From contig NC_081151.1 in assembly GCF_958295425.1 (NCBI RefSeq), positions 8,258,618 to 8,322,617 of the forward strand: a stretch of DNA of 64,000 nucleotides, in the 5' to 3' direction. The notes beneath the pieces were generated by a model. That model had not been told where the DNA came from. It did not search any database and saw nothing but the letters and a program-made list of their open reading frames with translations. This stretch comes from Solea solea. Lineage: Eukaryota; Chordata; Actinopteri; Pleuronectiformes; Soleidae. This document shows, piece by piece, positions 22,721 to 35,868 of this stretch (its first letter is position 1; every line of letters begins with the position of its first letter). The position numbers were made by a program, and so were the translations under genes.

Positions 22721-23326
22721 TAGGGCTGGGTACCGAACTTCAGTTCTTTTATGGTACCGACCGGAATGCTTCGATACAACCTGGTATCGAAACATGCCTT
22801 GTTTTTCGATACCAAGTTTCGGTACCTACGGAGTTAATCGCGGGATAAAGATCTGATAATGCTGCCGGTGATTGGCTGTATCGTTCACGTGTCTGTGTCG
22901 TTGATTACGCCTAAGTGTGTTGTGACTCATGACAAAGGGATAAAATGCCACAGAGGTCGAAAGTGTGGCTCCATTTCAACAAAATGAATACTAATATAGT
23001 GTGCGATGCAATATTTGAAAAATAGATATTGCCACTAAAGAGATCCTTAATGAAAATTACATATCACTTGTTTGCAATTGTTCTTTTTGCACTGAAAATA
23101 ATTTGTTTATTTTTTTTAACCTAAATAAACTGCATTGAGTGTAAAATGCCAAAGCTGAAAAATAAAAATTCAGGATCTCTACCATAATGTGTAATGTAAT
23201 TTTCGTTTTTAGAACTGTTATTATAAAACTGGTATAGAGAAAAAGTATCCTTCAGGAACCGGTATCAATGTGAAGGTATCGGTATTGGTACTGGTATCGG
23301 AAATTTTTGATTGACACCCAGCCCTA
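22721..23326. mobile_element. Nonautonomous hAT-type element, 606 bp
   Basis: The ends TAGGGCTGGGT and ACCCAGCCCTA are exact inverted repeats over 11 bp, flanked by a perfect 8-bp duplication GTTGACAC. Both subterminal regions are rich in GGTACC/GGTATC/CGATACC motifs, typical of a teleost family with GATACCGGTACC-like ends. There is no transposase frame. Exact ends and target duplication suggest a relatively recent insertion. Confidence 0.93.
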
Positions 23327-23334
23327 GTTGACAC
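23327..23334. repeat. Target-site duplication, right (GTTGACAC)
   Basis: Pairs exactly with 22713-22720. Confidence 0.92.
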
Positions 23335-25176
23335 ACAATGATGGCCCACGTCTTAATACTCATACAACAACAAGTCCAGAAACAAACCAATTTTTTTATA
23401 TGTTGCCGAAACCATGATCAATGTTCAGGCTCAGCTAAATCTTCTACCTCCCTCCAGTAAGACATAGCTCAGAATGAACCATCCCTCGTTTCTAACCATG
23501 ACTCCTTCCCTTCTCCATAATTCAAATGTGTCTATACTGTGCAATATTATGTGCGCCTCATGTGGCACAGAAATGTAGCTTATATCTCGGGTTCAACAGA
23601 CACTCGTGGTCGTTTTGTGGCAGTTTTGGCTACTTGCAGCCAAGATTGCAGAGTCTGGCTTTTCAGTCGCGGCAGAGCGGTAGCAGCGATGGGAGCACCA
23701 GAATGAAAAGGCTGGGTTTGTTTTACATAAAGGCTGCAGCCAGCAGGACTCAGCAGGACAGGCGGAGAGTGGCTCTCTAGGCCCAATAAATCATCACCCG
23801 CATTCATTCATTCAGCACATTCAGACTCAGACACACATTTCTCTTGCAGCCTCTGCTGACTCCTCATTTTTGGCGCTGTTTAATATGTGACCTTATGCTG
23901 GAATTTTATTTTCACTCTGCAGGTGAAGAATACGGGAGATGGCTGACAACAGAGCGGTGTAGCAGGATGTAGTTTGGGATTTGTTATACTTGAAGAGGGA
24001 AGCCTGAGCTTCCTTTTGCTTGTGTACATTTAATGTCACGTGCGTCACAAATGCATACATACATACAAGGCGTATATTTATGCTTACTTTCCGGTAAATG
24101 CATAGCACCCTTAAGGTTTAATGGAATTCACACTGGTGACAGGGGTGGCAGGGGCTTGAATAAGTTGGAGAAAATGGGGAGGAAAAAGGGGGCATTAGGA
24201 GTAGCTAAAGAGATGGGGGGGTTGGCTGAGGACTGACACCATCCTCTGTCTGTGACATGCACCAATTCAACAACGGGTCATTGTACAATAATACGAATAC
24301 ATCTGTGGCATGTGTATATGCCCGTATTGTGCAGGAAACCCATTTTCACTCTTTGTTTCGTTGTCTAAAAAGGCGCCACAGCAGCGGAGACGCCGTTATA
24401 ACCACTGGTGACTCGCACGTGATTTACAATCGCAGTCAACACAAGAACTGCTGATAAGGAAACTTGAGAGCTAATTCTGTGTAAAATGAAATTGGAGCAC
24501 ATTTCTGTCATAAACACAACCGGCAGTTGAAATAGCATCCTATAGGAGCACACTACATTTCTTTATGTGTATAGAGATGGATGGTATATGGGTAGAGGGT
24601 CAGGGCAAAGGTTGGTGATGCTAATTGTTTGTTGGTTTTAATGCTTGGAGAGCTGTGTTTACTTTCCATACAACGCTGGCTTATTACGTCCTTTGACTGA
24701 CTACCACATGACAGGCGGACTTATTCACTTCTTCACTTGTCATTAGCATCTCGCTATGGCAGAGAAGCCTTTTTCTGACTTTGGCCAGGGTAATTGTGTC
24801 TTGTGCTACACAAATTACTCCTGCAGCATCCTTGGCAAATTAATGATGCCACTGAGACAAGCAGAGGGGTAAATAAGAAAAATGCAGCAGTGTGTAACTT
24901 CTGGCAGATGTCTTTTTCTTTTTTTTTTAAAAAAGCAAACATTTCCTTGGAAGGAGCCAGTAACCATGGCTGAGTCTTAAATAAACAAGTTACATTATAC
25001 GCACGCAAGTGTTTAGGACTGGCAGATGTCTGGATTTCTCACACACTGAGCAGACAACCGTCGGAGATAAGCAAATGCTCCCATTGTTATTAATTTGTTA
25101 TTTCTCCTGGCTGGATTATCATGAACACACAGTCCAAATTCCACTGTAAACATTCGCAATTCATCTTCTCGCTACT
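23335..25176. other. Noncoding stretch, no gene seen
   Basis: Contains a short CATA array at about 24054-24066. Frames of up to 84 codons on both strands have no recognisable motif. Confidence 0.5.
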
Positions 25177-25196
25177 CCCCCCCCCCCCCCCCCCCC
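25177..25196. repeat. Poly-C run (20 C)
   Basis: Homopolymer; length uncertain. Confidence 0.92.
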
Positions 25197-27598
25197 AATC
25201 AAGCGCGTGTTTTACATAAAGCTGATCAAATTGAGTTGTTTGCAGTGAAATGCTGTTGTCAGTTTGTCGAGAAGGGGCCTCCACAGTGGTATTTTCTCTG
25301 ACGCGGTAGCTACCGTCAGCGTTGAGTGCGGCCCACATTCTCAGTAGGAGCTCTCCACCAGGATGTGTATGCAAAATGGCATACGGCGTGTGCGATTTAT
25401 ATTACAGTAATCCCTTAATTGCTTCGTGGCAAAATGTCTATACCACATGAAGTAATTCAGTCCAGCCAGTTAATGGAAAGGGAAGGAGGGATATCGTGTT
25501 TTGCATAAGATCTTTAAAGCCACTGCATGATCTGCTCCTCTCATTTTGATCACATTGACATATTCACATCTGAGGTAATCCCTTATCTATTTCGGGGCTG
25601 GCACTGAAGTCAAATCTGACACACATTTAAAAAAAAAAACTAAAAACCCCAGTTCTGTTGAACTATTGCAGTGAAGTCACATGCACGTTGTACTGAGCAT
25701 TTTAATCTGTCAAAAACACAGTATTAATTTTTTCAATTCTGATCAAGAAAACATCGCTTTGGGGTTATTGTGACCACTTGGTTCACAGGTCAAATGTGAC
25801 ACAGTAAAATCTATATTTTTAATATTCCTATATGTTATTAAAGAATCCCTATACAGATCTGTCAGATTTACAGGTCCCTAGTGATGGCCTGAGGGACTTT
25901 GAGAATGCATGAAGACATCAGGAACCCTATTGGCTAATGCCTTTACTGAGCAGCCATTTTATTTTACGAGGATGACTGACTGAAAAACAAAGACTCCGTG
26001 GGCGTGGTTTCTTAAAAAGCATCTGACCTGCATCTGCATAGCACACCCCCGTCATGTCATCATGAAATTTTTTGACAATATTCAAAGAGGACATGATGGA
26101 AAGCAGCAAACCGCGAATGCTGTTTGAAGATCCGCAGCGCTCTCCTGGGAGAAGGCTGTCGTCGCTATGGACCCTTCTTTGCTAACATCGCTGAGAGGGA
26201 CTCAAATTGGCCTGAATGTTTTTGGAATCATCAGCTTTTCAGACGTTATAACGTATGCATGCACGGCGCATAATGAGCTCCAATTAAAGTGTTCTTCCTT
26301 TGCGAGAAGGGATCATGCGTAAAGTGTTGTGAAGCAAGTATTTACTATTTATATCGGTATATTTATAAATGTGTCAATGTATTTATATGCTCAAATGTGG
26401 AGAACTGAGATGTATCAATGCTTGAGCACGAGACAAAAAAGCTTGTTTGATCAAAGCTTTAAATAAAACCCAGACAGAAAAGGCAGTGACAATGAGCAAT
26501 GTGAAAGCAATGGCTTGTTGATACCATTTGACTGTTGGCACAAAACACCCCAACAACGTCCATTGTCAAGGCCAACAGGCAGCCATCGGCCGCACTGATC
26601 ACCATGTGAAACAAGTTTAGAGCAAAGATCCAGCCAAGTGCCTCTCATCAATGGAACTCCTCTGGTCCTCCTCCTCTGTGGAACTTAGGGGTGTCAGGGG
26701 GTCACATCTACAGGCGCCCTGGACCAAAGCTAAGGTCAGCAGGATTTACACCCCAACAAAAGAGTGTGAGCGCAGAGAGTGAGACTAAGGGGTCAGGTGG
26801 ATTACTAAAAAAGAGCTCCCTCCGTTTGTTTGCCGTTTAATCCTTGGGGAAGAGAAAATGACCAGTAAGCAAGTGGTCATGTGAGGCAGCTGCAGTGGAG
26901 TTTTGTATGGGAAACAAACCTGTGAAATTGTTTAGAATGATGGTGAGCCATACACACACACATACATAACTGTAGTTAATCTTTCTGTCTACTGGAAATG
27001 ATCAGAGCTAACCTAGCACAGATTTTTTAATATATATATAGTGCCAGAGCCTTGACAAATAGTCCTTTCTTTTTTGAGGAGGTTGCACTTTAGCTACAGA
27101 AATGCCGATCATATAGCTTAGCTTTAGACGCAACGTCAAGAAAAAGTTGTATAAAAGTTGGAAGCTGTGCGGTCTGATAAATCACCAGACTTGGCGGCAC
27201 TTGAGTCGGCTTTCGGTTGTGATTCAAGGATTCAGGTTTTCTAAGTGTGTAGTCATTTACACCCACTAATCAAGTTGGCCTTGTTTCTTGATACAAATAT
27301 AACCTGTTTAATAGCTCGTCGTAGCAAAACCAAAACCAAGGGCTCTTAAATTCTCTGAGTTTCCAGGCTAGCCTTTATTTTTAAGCTTTAAGGTAAAGAT
27401 CTCAATCAGCAGTGGAAGTGGAAGAAGAGGGAAGGCCAAGAAGACAATGGATACAGGCCGAGAGACATGGATTTCATATTTAGCTCATGATTGCATTCAG
27501 GGTAGACAATAAGTAAGATTCATTAGGTCATTCTTTACCTGCGTCTGCCAAGATCTGGAATGAAATGTTAAATGTTTCATGGGCTAAGAAAAGGGCAG
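25197..27598. other. Noncoding stretch, no feature recognised
   Basis: A related motif, GTCAAATCTGACAC (about 25609-25622) and GTCAAATGTGACAC (about 25788-25801), occurs twice about 180 bp apart and may mark an old repeat that I cannot name. No gene is seen. Confidence 0.45.
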
Positions 27599-27862
27599 AA
27601 TTTGTCTTTGTGTTTGCCATCGCAGAGAGTGAGTGAGAGGCGGGGAAAAAGGGGGGGGGTACATGATAGAAAGATAAAACAATAAAAATAAGAAATGATA
27701 GGATGAGATGGAATGCGAGAGAGGAGCCCTGCGAGAAAGTCTGGGAAAGAAAAGAAAAGAAAAGGGAAGGAAGGCAAAAAAGAGATAAGGGACGACATGA
27801 AGAAGGAGAGTAAGTGGGTGAGGGAGTCAGGGGGAGCAAAAAAAAAAAAGGGGAGGGAGCGT
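27599..27862. repeat. Purine-rich tract on + strand
   Basis: A long run of mainly A and G on this strand, with AAAAG/GGAAG repeats and a poly-A patch at 27839-27849. The 156-codon antisense frame (27528-27998) is a by-product: its translation is mostly Ser, Phe, Leu and Pro from the CT-rich complement. Such tracts can form triplex DNA. Confidence 0.7.
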
Positions 27863-28165
27863 GGTTGGGTGATTTGGGCTGTCTGATGGATGAGGGTGTA
27901 GTGGGGTTGGTGGGGGCGGTGTCTTCTGAATGATGATGGCCTAATATCATCATCCCCCTGTCAGGCCTAATAGGCTTTCCTTGGTAGAAATCACTCACAC
28001 AAGAGCCGCCATAATGCCCAGGCCTCTGACAGCATCATCCATCCACTCAAGCCAAGCGAACGTCTCCAAACTAATAAGGAAATATATGGTTCAAGGAGAT
28101 CTGAAAAATTAAACAGGTAGCTTATGAACAATTTGTTTCACAAGGATGTTTATTATATTTATCGA
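27863..28165. other. Noncoding stretch, no feature recognised
   Basis: G-rich at its start and then ordinary sequence. Nothing to annotate. Confidence 0.45.
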
Positions 28166-28245
28166 ATGTTGCGGTGGTTGAGGCGTCTCACTCGCTGCGG
28201 TTTTCATGTCTGAGACACTGGTTACGATCGCGATATGCTGACAAC
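28166..28245 (+). repeat. Possible tRNA-derived SINE head, degraded
   Basis: GGTGGTTGAGGCGTCTCACT resembles the A-box half of tRNA-derived SINEs. GGTTACGATCGC about 45 bp later resembles a B box with one inserted base. No tail or second copy was found. Weak call; it could be coincidence. Confidence 0.25.
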
Positions 28246-31224
28246 GCAGCATCTGTAAAGTATGAAATAAACACCCTCTCCCTGCATCTCCATTACTTCA
28301 GGGCCAGCCTTGTCCTCTAGGGTTCCTTGGCCTTACTTTTGTCATTCCTAAGCAACACAGAACAGCTCCTTCATCTTTGCAAAGCTATATTTTCAGTTGT
28401 TGTTGAAATAACAATGGGCACAAGCAGAGAGGGTCATTAGCGGTTGAAATAAAAATACTTTTTTTAAAATCCACTGATCTAACAGTCCATTGTTCACATC
28501 TTCTGAAATATTCTAATTTAAGCAGCAGCGCTTTGGAGGAGTCACCCATTCTTGTTTTCCTCGCAGCAAGCCTGTCTTCAGTGCACCTGTCATTGCTTTC
28601 CCTCATGCAATGGCTGATCACAGCACACTTTAAACGCGGTTACTCTCCTCTTATCTCTTCCCCATACCCCACCGATCCTGCTATCTCCAATCACCGCTTT
28701 AATCATGCGACACATTCTCGGCAAACTGTCCCCAACCCTCTCCTCCCCGCATTCACGGGAGGAACCTGACGCCGCTAATAACGAGGAGAACTTTTTTCAA
28801 AGTCTGCTCTTAAAAGCCCCCGTCCCGTCAAAATGGTCAGATTTCATTATGGATTGGCTGCGGCGTAAAAGAGACTTTACAACTGTTGTGCTGCCGTTGC
28901 TTTGAGAAGCTATACATATATCGCTGACATGGCGGCAATGTATTTGCAACACCAGTCCTCCACTGTCTTTCTTATGCATATAAACTAATTACCTGGATAC
29001 TCTTCACTCTCTCTGACAGTCAATATTTGATGTTGGGGGGGATGTAGTTCTCCTCATAATCCACGCTCAGAAACCTACACGCTTTCTTTGTGGTATTTTT
29101 AGTTGGTCGTAGCTTCAAATGATCCACTGTGTACTCAGCTGCATATTCTTGCTTTGTGCACCCGTACACTCATGTGCAGCCATGTTAGCACTGGGCACGT
29201 GGCATATAGTCCGTGCGCCCTGCATGATACGCACCTCTCCGGATGAACCTGCAGCATGAAGGGCATGTGTTTAAAAAGTGAGGTGCCTGGTGCGGCCATT
29301 GTGGTCGCCACGCTCGCTGGTTTTCTTTGTGCCGTGAAAGCCCAGCGATACAGTAACAGCCAGAGGCAGAAAGGAGCTGTCTGTCGTCAGGACTGCTGGT
29401 AACACTTGTTTCACCCGCCCTTCCAGGGGGCTGTGGAGAATAGAGAAGAGGCAGCTGGTAGGCTTAACAGGAAATGCAGTGGTAACAGTGTCAACAGCTG
29501 CCCCCATGGCCACGCAAGCCAAACACTTGGCAACAACGGGATATAAGAAAAGCTACGTGTTTGCATAGCTGGGGGGGGGATTTACCTCGTACTGTATCCC
29601 TGTGTAATGCTGCAATACCAAATGAGCGCCCTTTGTGTGTTGTCTCATTAGAGCTTTACACTCTGAGCTTAGTCATTTCGCAGGTGATGACAACATGGAC
29701 ACAAGCGAATGTTGACTAAACAGGACAAAAACACAACAGCTGTAGAGGAGCCGACCTCGGACGCAGTGAGAGGGGCTGCTGCCTCCTAAGCTTTTAAACA
29801 CAAACATGATGTGGTTTTGCCCATGATTTACTGGCATGAGCCGAAAACAATATCCAGTTTAAAACGGTCATTTGATTTAAAGTTTAAGTGTGGAATTGTT
29901 TTTGCTTAAAGCGTACTGTGCAGTTGGTGTGCGAGGGAACATGAGCAAGACAAGATTCTCATTAGCCATTTCTGTTACAGTGACCTCAGAGTCGGGTCAA
30001 GATAACCCACTGAGGAGTCAATAAATCACAATGTCACCTCGGCTGCCCAATCCCCTCTTGCTATCACTAACTTTGAGTGTCCTTAGCATTCTTTCACTTC
30101 CCCTGCTCCTTGCTTGACCCTCCCCGTCCAAACAAACCGCCTGTCAGCACCGCAGCGACAGGTACGACAGCTCCGGCTCAACGTGAGGAGTGATCTCCCC
30201 CCAAAAAGTAACACTCTCCCTGCCCTCGACTTTCTGTCTCCAGTGCTCCTCACTTTGCCTCTTTTATCGCACGCGGGAACGAATGCCGCCTCACTCCTGA
30301 CGTCTTCTCTTTAAATCATAGTTGAGCTGTGAAAATATGCAATTATCACATGCGCACTAAGCTGTTTGAAGATGGAAATTGTTTTTAAGTACAGCACGGA
30401 GCGTGGGGGACAGTAATATAACTTTTAGTCTACATTATCACAGCCTTTATTTAAGTCTTAGTTACATCCAATTTGCCAGGAGCTTTAATTCACCCTTACA
30501 GGACCGTTGTTGGACATATATCTCTGAATCTTTTGGCATTATCTACCATTTGCTCACTTTAATACCTTGCTGGGATTTCTCAGCATTGGAGCTTATGCTA
30601 TGTCTGACTTGAAGATTTGCAGCTGCTTCCATTCATTACTTTAATACCAAAGACTCGTTGGGGTCATCCCGGAATGAATGTAGCCATCAGTTTACATTCT
30701 TAGTCGTCATTAGACGAATAAATATCAGTGAGATTACCTTATAAGCCTTAGGAACTCCTCGGCACGACCCCGCTGCAACCAAGTCTACTTAGACACGGAG
30801 GAAGTATTAAAGCTCTATTTCAGTTACTGTGTGAAATCCTTGCTGTGATATAGCCTCTATTTTTGAGACTGGGTGAATTATCCAAGATTCTTTTCATGTT
30901 GCGAGAGAAACCAAAGCACTTTCTCCGCTGGGAATGGCTCTGATAATAGTGGAAAAAGGAAGGCCAGCAGACAGTGGAATCTGCTTCCAGTGACCTTAAA
31001 TACCTTATCTGCACCTTTTTGAAGCCTGGACAAGGTGATTGGCATGTCAATTTGTGATCGTATCAGTTGATGTACTTGGCGCTCTTAATGCTCTTTGCTG
31101 CAGATAAGTCTGCTTAATACGAAAGCTGTCATAATTCATCCGCCTTTTCCAGTTGTATACATTTTCCTGTGCGATCCTCAATCCGATCACCTGTCAGAGG
31201 AGACGTGTCAGGATTCTGGTTCTT
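28246..31224. other. Noncoding stretch, no gene seen
   Basis: Long non-repetitive stretch. It includes CpG-containing sequence around 28630-28870 and ATTA-containing sequence around 30640-30760. Frames of 60-83 codons on both strands have no recognisable domains. No repeat was recognised. Confidence 0.45.
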
Positions 31225-31245
31225 CCCCCCCCCCCCCCCCCCCCC
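31225..31245. repeat. Poly-C run (21 C)
   Basis: Homopolymer; length uncertain. Confidence 0.92.
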
Positions 31246-33867
31246 TCTGCCCATATGTGATTTCACTTTATGGAGATTAACCCTCAGTGGAGCAGTTAAG
31301 CATTATTTCCTTTTGGTATGTTGAATCAAAGTTAGTTTATCCCTCCCCGAACACTGCCTGTTAGGGAGATAGCGAGCGATGTGCCAGGCCTCACAGTGGG
31401 GCTGTTTTCACAGTGTCCGCTCTTTGTCCAGTCCGCTGTCAAAACCCATCACGGTCCCATCCCCTCTCAGCCAGCGGCACGCTGCAGTTTCCTGTGCAAA
31501 TTAACAGACTCAGTGGTGAACTGGATTCCAATTTTGAGGCAAAGTAGAGTGTGCAAATTAGCCGTGTTTTTTAATTAAGCCCGGTGCACAGTGCGAAAGC
31601 GGAGGGCCATTGTTCTGGATGGGGCAGGTGCAAATTTATTCTCTGGGGAAGCGTCGCGTTGTCCGTCCTCCAGCCGAGTCCCATCCTCAGCCTAATCAGT
31701 CCCCAGCTTGAGAAATGTCCACTTTTTGGCACCCTCTTGCTGGGAGACACTGCTGAGAGTGGTCAGAGATTATTCATTATTTCAGGTCCTCATTTGTAAC
31801 ATTTCCATTAAGCGTCGCCACCATGCAGACAAACGCAGCGTTTGATTTTCGACAATTATAGTTGCTGGACAAATGTGTGTCAGATGTGTCTTCCTGTGTG
31901 TATGTGTTTATCTGAGAGGGTTCTTGAGGTGTGACTTCTTTGACGGCGTCCTCCGTCCTGCCAGTTTCTGTCACTTCTGTCAGGTGTGCTGTCCTTGGAT
32001 GCTGTTTGACGTTTCTGAGAGGAGCACGGTTTGCGAGTACAGTGTGGTGGTAAACTTCAACAGAAACAGTAAGAGTATTCTTTTATTTGATAGTAAACCC
32101 CTGTATTGCCAATTGCGACAATTTTTAGTTTTAGAAAGGATGATATTTTAGCTAAAAGTGAACTCAAACCACAGATTCTGAAGTGGGCGGAGCTGAGATA
32201 TGAAAGAGGCAGAACCTCTCTTATGTGACAAGGACAATTGCGTGGACTCTTTGGTTTGCACACATTCCTCTGTGGGGGCTTAAATCAGACGGCGACTAGC
32301 CGCGGATAATGAGCTGTCTTTAATCATGGGAGACAGTACTTTGAGACGTTGTGCGTCGCGTTTGCACCGAGAGGAGGGATGGGGGGTGGCCGTGGTGGAT
32401 CTAATTACTGCGGTACAGAACAATCACACATCTTGCTGTCCATCGTATCTGATGCTCAGTCCTAACCAACCTTGACAAAAAGTGACACAAAACTGTCTTT
32501 GTTCTGAACACAAGAGGAGTAGAAGACAACAAAACTGAAGACATTCATGATTCTTACATGCGGATTAATGAGTCATTTTCTCTTTCAGAGGGAAAAGCAC
32601 TTCAATTCTCTTTTTTTTCCTTCTTCTCAGAAATACACTGTAGATAAGTATGTACAAATACAATGACAGTATATACAGCATAATGTTTTAAAAACACAGT
32701 TCCTGACAGCTCTGTTCGAGCATTTCATACGTGTTTCGGTGATTTGCCCGTTCCCGCTGACAGAGTAGAGATGAAACGGTGTACATCGTGATAGAAATGT
32801 GACGCTGAATGACATTTATACTGCGACACAAAACCAGGGTTTGAATGGAATAGTCAAGACATTGGATTCATTTCTGGATTGGTGGCAAAACAAAGCACTG
32901 TAAAAATTCAAATGACACCTCCAAGATGTTTTTTTTAAAAAAAAAAGAGTCAACCATGACTCATATCGTCGCTGTTCTAAATGCAGTCGGTTCATGAAAT
33001 CCAAATGGCAGAATCCACGCTTCATCCTCACCTACATTCCATTAAACTAAAATAGCTGCTTGAGATAAGTCGTCCAATCTCTCCACTATTTCAGTCTCGT
33101 TCCATATCTATAAGCGGCAAAGAAAAAAGAAAAGAAAGATTTGTCCCGTAACGCTCTGTGATCATTTGCATCTAAAACGATATTCGACATTTGTTATTCC
33201 TTCAATCAATACCATCTCGCCCATTCTCTGTGTGCATAATCTCAGAGCCTGCATGCAAAATGCTCAACAATAACATGTTATGTTATACAAGGGGCCATAT
33301 ATCATCCTCGGACACATTTACATCCTGTTAACAATTTCTCAGGACAGATTAGAGGGCGCTGAGACAGCAACCCAGATCCCATGAGAGGTGGGCTTTGGGA
33401 GCTGATAAGACCAGCCATAGGAAGGCAGGATTAATACATATGACCAGGACACATGGAGGCCCTCTGATTATTCTGGCAGAAAAAACGACCCTATCACGTG
33501 CCCCCTCCACGCGTGATTAAATACAGCCAGAGTGCGGACAGGGAGGCAAAGGGATGGGGAGATAACTGATTTTATTTATGCAAGCCGGTTAGCCTGACAG
33601 ATCACGTCTGAGGATTGTTCACGCTATGAGGGTTAGGGATCACACCAGGGGAGCTCGCCCCTGATCATACACTGGGCTGCTTTAGCTGTCACTTTAGCAC
33701 CTTGCCTTCCTCCCTCTGTAGAATATAGATCAAGCATTCTCAAAATGTCTCATGTCAAGAATTCCCGCGTAGAAATGCATCTTCCACTGGAGAGATTTAT
33801 TTGCAGCTAAGCAAACAAATAGAATGAGCCGTGTGCCGTTGAGAATTTTGACATTAGATTTAAATAA
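31246..33867. other. Noncoding stretch, no gene seen
   Basis: Sequence at 31300-31800 and 33300-33740 is complex and could be regulatory. AGAGGGCGC at about 33350-33358 is a partial CTCF-like match. Poly-T/A runs lie near 32610 and 32930-32947. No exon is recognised. Confidence 0.45.
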
Positions 33868-34240
33868 TTAAAGCCGCAGTGTGTAACTTTGGGTGATTCT
33901 TGTGTGATTAGTTTTTCCTCTTTTCGGTCCAAATAGTGTTGCAATGTAACATCATTGATATGCTGCGTCCTCTGTCAAACTATCAGATTTATTAACAGTA
34001 AAATAAACATGTTCAACCTTTTGTGAGCAATTATTAGTGCTTTCAGTCGTACTCCAACCTGTTTGCAACTGTCTCGCTTTACTAGCGCAGTGTTGCTCTT
34101 GCTTCCACCTGCCTTGACTTCTTTGGTGCAGCGTGGGAATGTCGTCAAGCGACACGAGAGTTAAACCTCACCATACTGATACAATAATTGTTTATTTTTC
34201 AAAAATCATGCGTACAGTTTTGAATCCGCACTCCAAAAAA
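33868..34240. repeat. Likely truncated teleost dispersed repeat
   Basis: It begins TTAAAGCCGCAGTGTGTAAC, matching my recollection of the terminus of a common fish repeat. No matching inverted end was found downstream, so the copy is truncated and the right boundary is a guess. Confidence 0.35.
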
Positions 34241-34660
34241 ACTTATCGAAAATAACGGCCAGTTAATTTTCAGTAACAACAACAACAAAAAAACACATTA
34301 AATTGCCAAGACTCTTCTTCAAGAACCCTCAGTGGAAGCAGACGTTGTGTTAAACTCACCCTCCTCACTCGTTTGTGGTCTCTCCTCAGCTCCCACAGAT
34401 CTTTGGTTGATTACCACCTCTGTCTGTCTTCGACAGAGTTCCTCAGGGAAATGCAACAATGCTGCACTGTTTGTCGTTTAAGAACAGCTGAACACCGGTT
34501 GGAAAAACTCTTTTCTTGGAAAAACTTATTGACACTGTTGTGTACAAATGAAGACGTCATCGCAAGTAGTCAAGAACTTCAGCAAATTTCATCAGTAATT
34601 GAAGTTCACATTAGATTCTGTACACAAGACTTTTTTAGGGAGTGGGAATTACCTAATTAA
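34241..34660. other. Noncoding stretch, no feature recognised
   Basis: Contains an AACAACAAC run with poly-A at about 34277-34293 and a 95-codon frame (34373-34660, +) that I do not recognise as any protein. Confidence 0.4.
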
Positions 34661-34679
34661 CTTCCTCAAAAACATGTAC

Positions 34680-35240
34680 TCATTACGGATTGAATTCCTT
34701 TTTGGTAGTTGGAGGGTACTTAATTAATTAATTGTCTTAATGACCCATTAATGGCGGTGCGCGCGGAATTCTAATGAGCCACCTTAATTAAATATTATCT
34801 CACTGTTTAATCAATGCGTTTAATTATTCACATGATATTTTCCGTGGAATCAATTTGGTCGCGGGAGCAAAAATGCTGATTGTCTGCTCCCTCACTGATT
34901 CACCGCTGAATTGGTCGTTTAGGTCAGAATCCTTTTCATTTGGCTCGGCTCCATGCATTTTTCCCTCTGAGAGTATAATTCTGATCATTTTGATATCCAC
35001 TCTAATTGACCCTGGGTCACACTTTACATCTGTTTGAGGGACACGTTTTAATTAGAGATATGAGGTGTCGCGATTACATCGCAATGATCACTGTGCGCTC
35101 CGAGCCATTAGGGGAAGATAAATGATAGGATTCCTTTAATTTTTTCATATATGGTGGGACTAATCCACCTGTAATTTTCCTCACTGTGCACTGACAATAA
35201 GAACGCTTCCATGCGCGGTTAAGTTAAGATATTGTTGACA
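34680..35240. promoter_or_regulatory. Candidate enhancer-like TAATTA-dense block
   Basis: This is the densest run of homeodomain-type sites in the window. It has TTAATTAATTAATTG at 34720-34734, CCCATTAATGG, TTCTAATGAGCC, CCTTAATTAAAT, GTTTAATTATTC, TCTAATTGACC and GTTTTAATTAGAG, set in complex sequence with GC-rich islets (GGCGGTGCGCGCGG). No credible frame spans it. The arrangement resembles deeply conserved developmental enhancers. Conservation and activity are inferred. Confidence 0.4.
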
Positions 35241-35868
35241 ACGCTGTTCAGTTGGACTACTGTCCTTGTCCCGGGAGGAAATGATTTACTGTATGAAGCG
35301 TGTCCGACACTTTTCTGACACTCCCCCTTTCAGCTTGTTTGTATTAGGCGGTTTCCGGTTTTGCCGGTGTCTAGTTGTTAGCGTGTCTTCCTACCATCCA
35401 TGAATTTTAAATTTATAACATTTTTCAAGATGGGCAAAGGAATTTCCTTGTCAATCTGAAAAATGCACCAGCCTAAATTTTGCCATGTTGTATTTTTTTA
35501 TGTACCGGCTTCCTCTATTACTTGCAGCTTCCTGGTTTTGCCCAGGACAGCTTAAGTCTGACTCTGGAAGTATACGTGCAGCAGTAACTTGGACTTTGGT
35601 TTTATATTTACTTAAAAGTATGACTTTTTTTCTTTCTTTCCCCAATTATATGCAGACATACGAGTCTAATATAAAATTTTTCGGTTTTACTCTGTTTTTC
35701 AGTTTCATATTTGAATGTTCGTAACCATGTGTGGCACGATGGCTCAGGCACATCAGTTGCGTGTGATTGGGAGCCGTGTCGTCGCCAAGTTTCTCTCTAT
35801 CTCGAGTCCGTGAACCTCTGCTCTTCCTCTGCCACATAACCCCCCCACCCCCCCACCCCTCCCTCCAG
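35241..35868. other. Noncoding stretch, C-rich at its end
   Basis: Ends in a C- and CCCACCC-rich pyrimidine tract (about 35840-35868) that leads into the possible exon. A tRNA-like snippet (TGGCTCAGGCAC near 35740) was noted but not called. Confidence 0.4.

Noticed and set aside
25609..25801. Repeated GTCAAAT(C/G)TGACAC motif about 180 bp apart
   Set aside because: Too short to define a repeat or transposon; noted only.
27528..27998. 156-codon open frame on -
   Set aside because: The translation is Ser/Phe/Leu/Pro low complexity produced by the pyrimidine complement of a purine tract.
35735..35800. TGGCTCAGGCAC resembling a tRNA-type A box
   Set aside because: No credible B box follows at tRNA spacing.
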